From: Chloroflexota bacterium
Lineage (GTDB): Bacteria > Chloroflexota > UBA11872
NCBI GenBank assembly: GCA_026707585.1
Contig: JAPOWQ010000029.1
Location: 105,151 to 169,150, forward strand
Direction: 5' to 3'
Length of the DNA: 64,000 bases
In this document: piece by piece, positions 56,967-64,000 of the stretch
Numbering within the stretch: position 1 is the first letter of the stretch
Layout of the letters: every line of letters starts with the position of its first letter
The notes under the pieces: model-generated
What the model was told of the DNA's origin: nothing
Databases searched by the model: none
The model's input: the letters and a program-made list of their open reading frames with translations, nothing else
Made by a program: the position numbers and the translations under genes

Positions 56967-58253
56967 ATGTCAACGTTGGCCCTGCAGGGTGGGACACCCA
57001 TCCGAACCGAGCCGTATAACAGCTGGCCTGAGTTCGACGAAGCCGAAGTTGAGGCGGTGGTCGACGCGCTGCGCACCGGCAGTTGGGCAACCGGCGAGGG
57101 CCAGCGAAGCCTGACCAGCTTCGAGCGGTCGTTTGCGGCCTACCAGGGTGCCGAATACTGCCTGGCCGTGAGCAGCGGCACCAGCGCGCTGGAAATCGGG
57201 CTGCGGGCGCTCCGGCTACCGCGCGGTTCCGAGGTCATCCTCTCGCCCTACACCTACATGGCCAGCCCAACCGCGGTGTTGAACGTGGGCCTGGTGCCCA
57301 TCTTCGTGGACATGGATCCGGAGACCTACAACATCGATTCGCACCTTATCGAGGCGGCGATCACCGACCGCACCGGCGCGATCATGACCGTGCACTTTGG
57401 CGGGCTGTCCTGCGATATGGGTGAGGTTCTCGAGATTGCCCGTCGGCGCGACCTGAAGGTGATCGAGGACGCCGCGCACGCGCACGGGTCGACGTGGAAT
57501 CACCGCGGGCTCGGCACGATCGGCGACGTCGGCTGCTTCAGCCTGGGACCCGGCAAGAACCTCACGCCTGGCGTGGGCGGGGCCGTGATGACGAACGATC
57601 TCGAGATCTACAAGCACGCCATCGCCTACTCCGAAATGGACATCGGCGGACGCGTAATGCGCTTCGGTGAGATGGGCCTGGATGCGGAAGCCGCCGAGCC
57701 TGACGAGTGGTTCCCCTACAGCGCGGGCAACCGTCGGCTGGGAGGCCTGCTGGCGGCCCTGGCCAGCGCGCAATTGGACCGGCTGGAAGGCCAGACCCAG
57801 CGACGTTCCGAGAACGGCCGCTACCTTGCCGAGCTGCTCGAAGACGTGGACGGGCTCTCATCGCGCCGCGAGGATCCCTACGTCACGCGCAACGCCAACC
57901 ACTTGCACATCGTGCGCTACGACGCCCAGGGCTTCGAAGGATTGCCGCGGGACCGCTTCGTCGAGGCCATGCAGGCGGAGGGACTGGGAATCAGGGCCGG
58001 CTACCGACGGCCCATGAACCGGGCCGCCCTGTTCAGCGACCCCAATGGCGAACTATCGCTGGTCTGGCCGCGCGGAGACGGCGGGCCGGATGTGGATTAC
58101 GCCTCGATGTCCTGCCCGCACGCCGAACGCGCCTGCGCGACGGAGGACCTCTGGATTACCCAGAACATGATGCTCAGCGGACCGCGGGCGATGGAGGAGA
58201 TCGTCGACAGCGCCGAGAAGGTCCGCGAAAACCTGTCGACGCTGGCCTCCTAG
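56967..58253 (+). CDS. DegT/DnrJ/EryC1/StrS aminotransferase
   Basis: PLP-dependent sugar aminotransferase family. It is 428 residues from ATG 56967 (GGAAGGAGCC upstream), not the earlier ATG at 56853. SWPEFDEAEVEAVVDALRTGSW at the start, AVSSGTSALEIGLRAL for the PLP phosphate loop, DAAHAHGSTW with the pyridine-binding Asp, and CFSLGPGKNLTPGVGG with the PLP Lys. Usually aminates keto-sugars for glycans or antibiotics; next to catabolic genes its role is unclear. Divergent from the Gfo/Idh gene. Confidence 0.88.
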   Translation: MSTLALQGGTPIRTEPYNSWPEFDEAEVEAVVDALRTGSWATGEGQRSLTSFERSFAAYQGAEYCLAVSSGTSALEIGLRALRLPRGSEVILSPYTYMASPTAVLNVGLVPIFVDMDPETYNIDSHLIEAAITDRTGAIMTVHFGGLSCDMGEVLEIARRRDLKVIEDAAHAHGSTWNHRGLGTIGDVGCFSLGPGKNLTPGVGGAVMTNDLEIYKHAIAYSEMDIGGRVMRFGEMGLDAEAAEPDEWFPYSAGNRRLGGLLAALASAQLDRLEGQTQRRSENGRYLAELLEDVDGLSSRREDPYVTRNANHLHIVRYDAQGFEGLPRDRFVEAMQAEGLGIRAGYRRPMNRAALFSDPNGELSLVWPRGDGGPDVDYASMSCPHAERACATEDLWITQNMMLSGPRAMEEIVDSAEKVRENLSTLAS

Positions 58254-58318
58254 AGAGTCCGAGCGCGGGTCGACGCACGTCGGGCACCAGGGGACTCGCA
58301 CCAAGCAGGTCGTAGGCG

Positions 58319-59341
58319 TTAGCCCTTGATGCCGGTGAGGGTGATTCCCCGAACGAACTGGCGTTGCGCGAAGAAGAAGACCACGATGATCGGCATTACG
58401 GAGATCATGGCAACGGCCATTTGCAAGGTGTGCTGCTGTTCCATGTATTGCCCGGCGGCAAAGTAGCGAAGGCCAACCGGGAGCGTAATGCGGTCGGGCG
58501 AATTCAGAACGATGAGCGGAAGAAAGAAGTCGTTCCAGTTGCCGATAAAGGCGAGCGCCGCTACGGTCGCAATTGCCGGTTTCGAGAGCGGCAGGATGAC
58601 TCGAAACAGGATTCCCAGTCGGGAGGCCCCGTCGGTTCGCGCAGCCTCGTCCAGCTCTATCGGAATTGTCATGAAGAACTGGCGCAAAATGAATATGTAA
58701 AAGGCGCCGCCGCCCAGTCCGGGCACTATGAGTGGCCAAAGTGTGTCCAACCAGCCAAGATCGCGGAAGATGATGACGACGGGAATGATGGTGACGTGCA
58801 ATGGCAGCATCATGGTTGAGAGCAACACCATGAAAATCACTCGACTTCCGGGAAAGTCCAGGCGAGCAAACCCGTAGGCGACGACACAGCTCACGAAGGT
58901 CCCGACCGTCACACCTATGAAGGTCACAATGAACGAGTTAAATAGCCACCAGGGCACCGGATGGTGCTGCCACACGTATGTGTAGTTCTCCCAAGCCGGC
59001 GGGAACGGCCAAAACAAATCAGGGTCATAGACTTGGCTGGTCGTCATGAATGACCAGCGCACCATATAGATGAAAGGAATCGCATACATAACGCTGCCGC
59101 CGATCAGCAGCAGGTAGAAGAGGGCCCTCACGAGCGCGCGCATCACTCGCACGGACGTCGAGCGCACGGTGATGGGCTTGCCCGGATAGACCACCGGTTG
59201 CCCTGGGGCGCCCAGGGGGGCGGTGAGACCGCCGCCTAGACTGGCGGTAGCGGACGAGCCGGCCGGCTGCGCGCGTGCGGAGACCCTTGGCTGTGCAGGC
59301 GTTGGCACAAGAGGTTCCTTGCGGGTTGGGCGATGCTTCAT
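58319..59341 (-). CDS. Sugar ABC importer permease, MalG-like (copy A)
   Basis: 340 residues with a long Pro/Ala-rich cytoplasmic N-tail (1-70), then six transmembrane helices. The EAA loop IELDEAARTDGASRLGILFR docks the ATPase. It ends with FVRGITLTGIKG, the typical MalG C-terminus. It is a paralogue of the next gene (same ends, same EAA loop) but has diverged in the membrane segments. It is last in the importer operon (binding protein, MalF, MalG-B, MalG-A). Confidence 0.9.
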   Translation of the reverse strand: MKHRPTRKEPLVPTPAQPRVSARAQPAGSSATASLGGGLTAPLGAPGQPVVYPGKPITVRSTSVRVMRALVRALFYLLLIGGSVMYAIPFIYMVRWSFMTTSQVYDPDLFWPFPPAWENYTYVWQHHPVPWWLFNSFIVTFIGVTVGTFVSCVVAYGFARLDFPGSRVIFMVLLSTMMLPLHVTIIPVVIIFRDLGWLDTLWPLIVPGLGGGAFYIFILRQFFMTIPIELDEAARTDGASRLGILFRVILPLSKPAIATVAALAFIGNWNDFFLPLIVLNSPDRITLPVGLRYFAAGQYMEQQHTLQMAVAMISVMPIIVVFFFAQRQFVRGITLTGIKG

Positions 59342-59390
59342 TGCGAAACCGCGCCGAGCTTCGAGGTGCAGCGCACCGAGTGTTCGAACC

Positions 59391-60305
59391 TCAGCCCTTG
59401 ATGCCCGTCAGCGCAATCCCGCGGATGAAGTGCTTCTGCGCGAAGAAGAACAGGATCACGACGGGCGCGACGGCAATCAGGGCAATGGCCATCTGCAAAT
59501 GCAGCCGCTGCGCCTCGTACTGCCCGGCCTGCAGCCAGCGCATCCCCACGGCCAGTGTCAGTCGCTCGGAGGATTGCAAGACAATCAGCGGGAAGAAGAA
59601 GTCATTCCAGTGGTTGATAAACGAGAACACTGCTACGGTTGCAATGGCCGGTTTCGACAACGGAATGACCACGGTCCAGAACACGCGCATGCGTGACGCC
59701 CCGTCGATGGCCGCCGCTTCGTCGAGTTCCAGGGGGAGTGTCAGAAAGAACTGGCGTAAAAGGAAAATGTAGAAGGGCGCGCCGCCAAGCAGGGGAACGA
59801 TCAGCGGCAGCAGGGTGTCCAGCCAGTTGAGTTCCCGGAAGAGAATCACCTGCGGAATGATGGTCACGTGCTGAGGCAGCATCATCGTCGAAATAACAAC
59901 CAGGAATAGCACGCGGTTTCCCGGAAACCTCAGTCGGGCGAATCCAAAAGCGACCAAGGCGCTGATAAAGGTTCCAACTGTCACGCCCACAAAGGAGACG
60001 ATCGTGCTGTTGGTTATCCACCAAAGCACCGGTCCAACCTGCCACACATCCGTGTAGTTATTCCACGCGGGCGGATTGGGGAACAACGGTTGCGGAACCT
60101 CGAAGAACATGTCGAGGCTCATCAACGAGGCCCTGATCATCCAGAAGAACGGAATCGCGTACATGATGCTGGCACCGATAAGGATGACGTAGTACAGGGT
60201 TCGCAGCAGCAGCTGCAACACCTGCACTCGCCGGGATCGGATCGTGCGGCCGCCGGATGGCAGCGCCGCTGGCGCCAGGCTCGTGTCCACTGTTCGGGCT
60301 GTCAT
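59391..60305 (-). CDS. Sugar ABC importer permease, MalG-like (copy B)
   Basis: 304 residues, six transmembrane helices. EAA loop LELDEAAAIDGASRMRVFW; C-terminus FIRGIALTGIKG. It starts 3 bp after the MalF-like gene and is followed 49 bp later by copy A. One MalG normally pairs with one MalF, so two copies suggest alternative permease pairs or a recent duplication. Confidence 0.9.
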   Translation of the reverse strand: MTARTVDTSLAPAALPSGGRTIRSRRVQVLQLLLRTLYYVILIGASIMYAIPFFWMIRASLMSLDMFFEVPQPLFPNPPAWNNYTDVWQVGPVLWWITNSTIVSFVGVTVGTFISALVAFGFARLRFPGNRVLFLVVISTMMLPQHVTIIPQVILFRELNWLDTLLPLIVPLLGGAPFYIFLLRQFFLTLPLELDEAAAIDGASRMRVFWTVVIPLSKPAIATVAVFSFINHWNDFFFPLIVLQSSERLTLAVGMRWLQAGQYEAQRLHLQMAIALIAVAPVVILFFFAQKHFIRGIALTGIKG

Positions 60306-60308
60306 GGC

Positions 60309-61196
60309 TTAGCGCTCCGTGGCGCCTTCGTAGTAGACCCAGCGCCGGGCGATCCCGAACTGCAGGATCGTGAAGACCAGGATGATCACGAACAGCACCC
60401 AGGCGATAGCCGACGCGTAGCCCATCTGGAAGTATTCGAATCCAGTGCGATAGAGATGGAGCAGAATGAACAGCGTCGAATCCCGCGGCCCGCCGTTCGT
60501 CACGATCAGCGCCTGCGTGAAGACCTGCCACGACCCGATGATCTGCAGCACGGCCGTAAGAAAGATGGCGGGCGTCATCATCGGCACGGTCACGTGCCAC
60601 ATCTTGCGAACCACGCCGGCCCCGTCGACGCTGGCGGCCTCATACAGATGCTGTGGAATGCCTTGCAGCGCCGCCAGGTAGATAATCATCGTCGTGCCCA
60701 GGCCCCAGAAGCTCATGAGGATCAGGGCTGGCATGGCCCAGGTCGAGCTTGTCAACCAGTTAGGACCGTCGATCCCGACAAGTCCCAGGAACTGGTTCAC
60801 GAGACCATTTGGCTGGAGGAGGAGAATCCACAGGTATGCCGTGGCCACGCCTGCCGTTACCGATGGCAGATAAAAGGCCGTGCGATAGATGGGTTGTCCC
60901 TTGACCTTCTGATTGAGCAAAATGGCTACAAAGAAAGCCATGATCATGATGCCTGGCACATGTACAGCCGTGTAATAAAGAGTGTTGATTACGCTGCGTA
61001 TAAACTTGGGGTCATCGGTAAACAGCCTCACATAATTGTCCAAACCTACCCATGTTGGAAGTCCAATAAACCGGTAATTTGTGAGGCTCAGGATAATAGA
61101 GGCTATGAACGGCCCGAGCGTAAACCAGATGAATGTGATCAGCCAGGGCGCGATAAAGAGCAATCCGCTCCAGCGCTGCCATCGTGTCGTGCGCAA
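60309..61196 (-). CDS. Sugar ABC importer permease, MalF-like
   Basis: 295 residues from TTG 61196 with GAGG about 8 nt upstream; no better start is in frame. Six transmembrane helices, with FIAPWLITFIWFTLGPFIAS first and EAA loop HLYEAASVDGAGVVRKMWH. SLTNYRFIGLP and TNGGPRDSTLFILLHLYRTGF are typical of MalF/UgpA family. It follows the binding-protein gene after a 98-bp gap containing a strong hairpin. Confidence 0.9.
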   Translation of the reverse strand: MRTTRWQRWSGLLFIAPWLITFIWFTLGPFIASIILSLTNYRFIGLPTWVGLDNYVRLFTDDPKFIRSVINTLYYTAVHVPGIMIMAFFVAILLNQKVKGQPIYRTAFYLPSVTAGVATAYLWILLLQPNGLVNQFLGLVGIDGPNWLTSSTWAMPALILMSFWGLGTTMIIYLAALQGIPQHLYEAASVDGAGVVRKMWHVTVPMMTPAIFLTAVLQIIGSWQVFTQALIVTNGGPRDSTLFILLHLYRTGFEYFQMGYASAIAWVLFVIILVFTILQFGIARRWVYYEGATER

Positions 61197-61217
61197 AGTT
61201 GCCTCAGTTCATAGGCG

Positions 61218-61252
61218 GCCGGGCGGGCGTCACCTGGTGATGCCCGCCCGGC
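61218..61252 (-). promoter_or_regulatory. Intra-operon hairpin between binding protein and permease
   Basis: Perfect 11-bp arms GCCGGGCGGGC/GCCCGCCCGGC with further pairing in the loop and no T-run. Such structures after binding-protein genes usually protect the upstream mRNA, so that binding protein exceeds permease. Confidence 0.6.
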
Positions 61253-61294
61253 ACGTCCACTTCATTCAGGAGTTTGAATGAGCGTGAACGACTC

Positions 61295-62884
61295 CTATTG
61301 CAGAGTAGCGAGGTGCCTGTCGCACGCCGCCTGGGCGTTGAGGAGGGCCTCGCGAGCTGGAATCTCGCCAACGAGCGCCGGCTGCGTCTCGTCGTGCAGG
61401 ATGTTCCACCACTGCGCCCAGCCGCTGAAGAAGTGCAGCCCGTAGCCATCAGGACTGAGGAAGTTGTCCTTGATGATGTGCATGCTTCGCGGCAGGCCCG
61501 GCTGGAATCCGAGGTACCGGTCGCTCTCGATGACCGCACGGAACATCGGAATCGCGCCACGACCGTCGGCGACCAGACCCTGGAAGTACTCACCCGCGAT
61601 AAACGACGTGAGGATGACCGAGGCCTCCACCGTGCCGTGCTCAAGCGCCTTGACGGTAATGAAGTGGCCCAGCTCGTTGGTCGAGTAGGCGATTTCATCG
61701 ATCGGTGAACGCGGGGACTCCATGTTGTCCCAGACGAAGCGGTCGCCGACTCGAAGCTTGCGGCCGCCGGGACCGTGGATCCCGCCCGGCTCCATGCCGA
61801 TCTTGCCGGTGGCGAACGGCGCCGTGATGCCCTCGGTCAGCAGCTGTGACAGCTCGCCGAGCGGGACGCCGACGCCCTCTTCGTACGTCGCGTTGACATA
61901 CCACTCGAACGCCTCGAGTCCGCCTTCCGTGGCGAAGCCGGACGCCGGGGCCGGGCGACTGCGATCCGTGAAGAGCCAGCCGCCGTTGGCGCTGATCAGG
62001 GGCAGCCAGCGGAACTCGCCGCCGGTGCTGTGGTGCAAGCCATACTCGCCAGTCTCACTGTTCGTGAGCTGCCGTGCGGCTTCCAACTGCGTGTCCCACG
62101 TCCAGTCCGCCGTCGGCGCTTCCACGCCGTCCGCGTCGAACTTGTCGATGTTGTACACGTAGCCGTTGACACCCGACATGAACGGCATGCCGTAAAGCGT
62201 GCCCTCGATGCTCAGGTTCTCGAAGCTCGGGTCGTCCGGGTTCTCCCGGGCCAGGATCAGGTAGTCGTCAAGGTCGATGCCGGCCTTGTTGACGTGATCC
62301 TCCAGCTGCACCAGGCCCGGCGCGAACTCGCGCATCCGGGCGCCGTTCAGCACCACCACGTCACCAATGGTGCCCGCCGCGAACATGATGTTCACCTTGT
62401 CGCGGTAGAACCCTGGCGGGATTGGAATGAGGTCGTACTTGACGTTGGGGAATTGCTTGTCGAATTCCTCCAAGCCAGCCTTCATCGTCTCCCAGCGCGT
62501 CCCGGCCGCCCAGTAGTTCATGAACTGGATGGGTGGGGTCGGCGCCATCTGCGGCTGGACTTCGACCTCGACGACCTTCTCGACAACCTTCTCTCGCTCG
62601 ACGACCTGCGTGACGACCTTCTCGACAACCTTTTGGGTCTCGACGACCTGCGTCACGACCTTCTCGACCTGCTGCGTGACAACCTTCTCGACGGGGACTT
62701 CCTTGACTTCCGTCCTCGTCACGATCGTCTCGACAGGCACTTCCTTGATGACCGTCTTCTCGATCGGGACTTCCTTCGTGACGACCTGCGTCTCACCACA
62801 GGCCGCAAGGATGGCTGCCGACGCTCCTATGGATCCAAGTCCTAGAGCGCGGATGACCTTGCGTCGCGTTACTGGACCGCTCAT
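61295..62884 (-). CDS. Sugar-binding lipoprotein with long Val/Glu/Lys linker
   Basis: 529 residues from ATG 62884, selected for GGGGAGGT upstream. TRRKVIRALGLG and lipobox LAAC (Cys about 29) give a Tat-like lipoprotein signal. Residues about 31-110 are a repetitive stretch of KEVPVEK, KVVTQVVE and KVVEKVVT units, expected to be extended or coiled and to hold the body away from the membrane. The SBP-1 fold follows (QFMNYWAAGTRWETMKAGLE; GMPFMSGVNGYVYNIDKFD). It heads the importer operon. The same linker style, shorter, occurs at 37331-38800. Confidence 0.88.
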   Translation of the reverse strand: MSGPVTRRKVIRALGLGSIGASAAILAACGETQVVTKEVPIEKTVIKEVPVETIVTRTEVKEVPVEKVVTQQVEKVVTQVVETQKVVEKVVTQVVEREKVVEKVVEVEVQPQMAPTPPIQFMNYWAAGTRWETMKAGLEEFDKQFPNVKYDLIPIPPGFYRDKVNIMFAAGTIGDVVVLNGARMREFAPGLVQLEDHVNKAGIDLDDYLILARENPDDPSFENLSIEGTLYGMPFMSGVNGYVYNIDKFDADGVEAPTADWTWDTQLEAARQLTNSETGEYGLHHSTGGEFRWLPLISANGGWLFTDRSRPAPASGFATEGGLEAFEWYVNATYEEGVGVPLGELSQLLTEGITAPFATGKIGMEPGGIHGPGGRKLRVGDRFVWDNMESPRSPIDEIAYSTNELGHFITVKALEHGTVEASVILTSFIAGEYFQGLVADGRGAIPMFRAVIESDRYLGFQPGLPRSMHIIKDNFLSPDGYGLHFFSGWAQWWNILHDETQPALVGEIPAREALLNAQAACDRHLATLQ

Positions 62885-63008
62885 GTAACCTCCCCGCATC
62901 GGAGGACGTGGGTGACGCACGAGAACATGTCACCTGTCCGTTTGATGCAATCCCGTCGGGTGCTCCGGATGGCTGTACGTCAGCCACGCAATGCCCCTGA
63001 GGGGGTTT

Positions 63009-63038
63009 TTTGTAACACCCGCTCCGAATTTCTGTCAA
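63009..63038 (-). promoter_or_regulatory. Promoter of the sugar importer operon
   Basis: On the minus strand TTGACA (63033-63038), 18-nt spacer, TACAAA (63009-63014). A leader of about 118 nt precedes the binding-protein ATG. Confidence 0.55.
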
Positions 63039-63177
63039 ACTTTCCGACGAGAGTCTTCGTCGCAGCTCGCCGGTAGCTGCCAGCCCTCGAATGTCTGCGC
63101 CGCTAGCCGCTTCTTCGGTGGTTGACCATCGAGAGTGGCTGTCCTGGGCCGGGTGAGTCCGGTGGCCCTGACCTGAC

Positions 63178-64000
63178 CTAGCGCTTCGTCCCTGTTTCCT
63201 GCAGACACGAGTAGTGAATCTGGCAAACGGCCTTCCGTTCGGCGTCGTCACGCAAGCGGCCGCCCACGGAAGTCATGCGCAGGAACATGCCGACCGGTGC
63301 CGATGCCAGCGCAATCGAGTTCTCCTTGCTTGAAGTGATCGTCGAGCTGTTGACCTCCCAGTCCTGCTGATACACGACGGCCACGGCCTGATCGTCGGTC
63401 AGCATGGCGTAAATGCGGCTGAAGTCCGGGCGCACGGCCACCATCTGCGGGTTCAGTCCCACGCGGATGTGCGCCAGCGCGCGGAGCTTCGCCGTGTCGA
63501 CAACCTGCACGAAGTTGTCGTCCGCGTGGCCCGTGTAGGCGTAGCTGCCGTCGTAGGTGAAAGTCCCCAAGATGGGCTGCGTGCCGGTCTGGAAGCGCTT
63601 GACCAGCTCCAGGGTGCTGGGCTCGTAGACGGCCACCGAATGCTTGCCGGCCTCCTGCACCCAGACGGAGCCGTCGGGGGAGGTGGTGAGCCGGGTGGGG
63701 TGGCCGCCCTTCTTGGACTCGGCGGTGGCCAGCACGGAACCGCTGGAGGGATCGAGGGCCACGACGCGGTCGCCTTCGCCGGTGGGATAGACGAAGCGCT
63801 CGACGCCCTCCGCGTCAATGCTGAGGTCGGCGTCGGCCAGCACGCCGCCGTGGAGCGGCACGTCGCTGAAGGTGTTGGTGACCTCCTGCGTGGAGGTATC
63901 GACGGTGAGCACCTCGCCGGCGGCCATCTTGCTGACGAGCAGGGTGCCGTCCTGGCGGGCCTTGCCCAGGAAGACGCCCTCGGCCTCGCTGCCGAGAGGA
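63178..64000 (-). CDS. Beta-propeller (YVTN-like) protein, 5' end beyond window
   Basis: Open on the minus strand from the right edge to a TAG at 63178-63180; about 274 codons are visible and the true start lies outside. Repeated blocks such as RVVALDPSSGSVLATAES, SVAVYEPSTLELVKRFQTG, FVQVVDTAKLRALAHIRVG and MVAVRPDFSRIYAML are the YVTN/WD-like propeller strands of surface or periplasmic proteins. The end carries CQIHYSCLQ. It precedes the importer operon on the same strand after a 293-bp gap with a promoter, so is likely a separate unit. Confidence 0.7.
   Translation of the reverse strand, partial: PLGSEAEGVFLGKARQDGTLLVSKMAAGEVLTVDTSTQEVTNTFSDVPLHGGVLADADLSIDAEGVERFVYPTGEGDRVVALDPSSGSVLATAESKKGGHPTRLTTSPDGSVWVQEAGKHSVAVYEPSTLELVKRFQTGTQPILGTFTYDGSYAYTGHADDNFVQVVDTAKLRALAHIRVGLNPQMVAVRPDFSRIYAMLTDDQAVAVVYQQDWEVNSSTITSSKENSIALASAPVGMFLRMTSVGGRLRDDAERKAVCQIHYSCLQETGTKR

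Noticed and set aside
62994..63011. Plus-strand terminator CCCC-TGA-GGGG followed by T6
   Set aside because: Only a four-base stem, no plus-strand gene ends nearby, and it overlaps the predicted minus-strand transcription start.

Overview
The window is GC-rich, gene-dense bacterial chromosome with short intergenic gaps and many ATGA/GTGA start-stop overlaps. The gene families suggest Chloroflexota, possibly a SAR202/Dehalococcoidia-like or host-associated lineage. The evidence is an HspR-type heat-shock operon, Tat-dependent lipoproteins, solute-binding proteins with long Val/Glu/Lys-rich linkers behind the lipobox, and a sugar-acid catabolic island of FAH, mandelate-racemase, Gfo/Idh and DegT enzymes. 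This placement is an inference from gene content only. No rRNA, tRNA, CRISPR array, insertion sequence or phage gene was seen.

Layout. (1) 1-4.5 kb, minus strand: shikimate-pathway operon aroF-aroA-aroE-aroC (aroC runs off the left edge). It is preceded by a leader that looks like ribosome-mediated attenuation: a promoter, a 33-codon leader ORF with a Tyr-Phe-Ala-Phe run, a long hairpin, then a terminator. (2) 4.6-6.0 kb: DUF2851 gene. (3) 6.1-14.9 kb, plus strand: heat-shock operon lon-dnaK-grpE-dnaJ(zinc-less)-hspR-clpC behind a consensus promoter that overlaps a HAIR-like (HspR) operator. (4) 15-21.7 kb: creatininase-family amidohydrolase, Nudix hydrolase, Eis-like acetyltransferase, a membrane-anchored hypothetical, a Tat-lipoprotein beta-propeller and a MiaB-type methylthiotransferase. 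(5) 21.8-33.9 kb, plus strand: exopolysaccharide operon with a small membrane protein, rmlD, five glycosyltransferases, an O-antigen polymerase/ligase-like protein, a polyprenyl-phosphate sugar transferase, and a secreted lipoprotein built as two six-bladed NHL propellers. (6) 34-37 kb: second chaperone set grpE-dnaJ(zinc-finger)-prmA-HIT, all translationally coupled. (7) 37.3-43.9 kb: solute-binding lipoprotein, a 59-residue lipoprotein, AAC(3)-family acetyltransferase, Gfo/Idh dehydrogenase, thioredoxin-reductase-like flavoprotein and a five-bladed-propeller glycosidase-like protein. (8) 44.2-47.9 kb: ABC-2 exporter pair, a P-loop kinase and a decayed copy of the permease 3' end. (9) 47.7-51.2 kb: ferritin, an exported protein with ten Asp-rich 11-residue repeats and an APH-fold kinase. 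(10) 51.2-64 kb: drug/metabolite transporter, FAH-family hydrolase, enolase-superfamily dehydratase, MDR dehydrogenase, Gfo/Idh, DegT aminotransferase and a sugar ABC importer (binding protein, one MalF-like and two MalG-like permeases, no ATPase in the window). A beta-propeller gene is cut by the right edge.

How parts work together. The first region makes chorismate and appears to sense Tyr/Phe supply. The lon-clpC operon is a self-regulated proteostasis unit, since its repressor is the fifth gene. The polysaccharide operon would build a lipid-linked glycan on undecaprenyl phosphate. The right-hand island is consistent with uptake and oxidation/dehydration of an unusual sugar or sugar acid.
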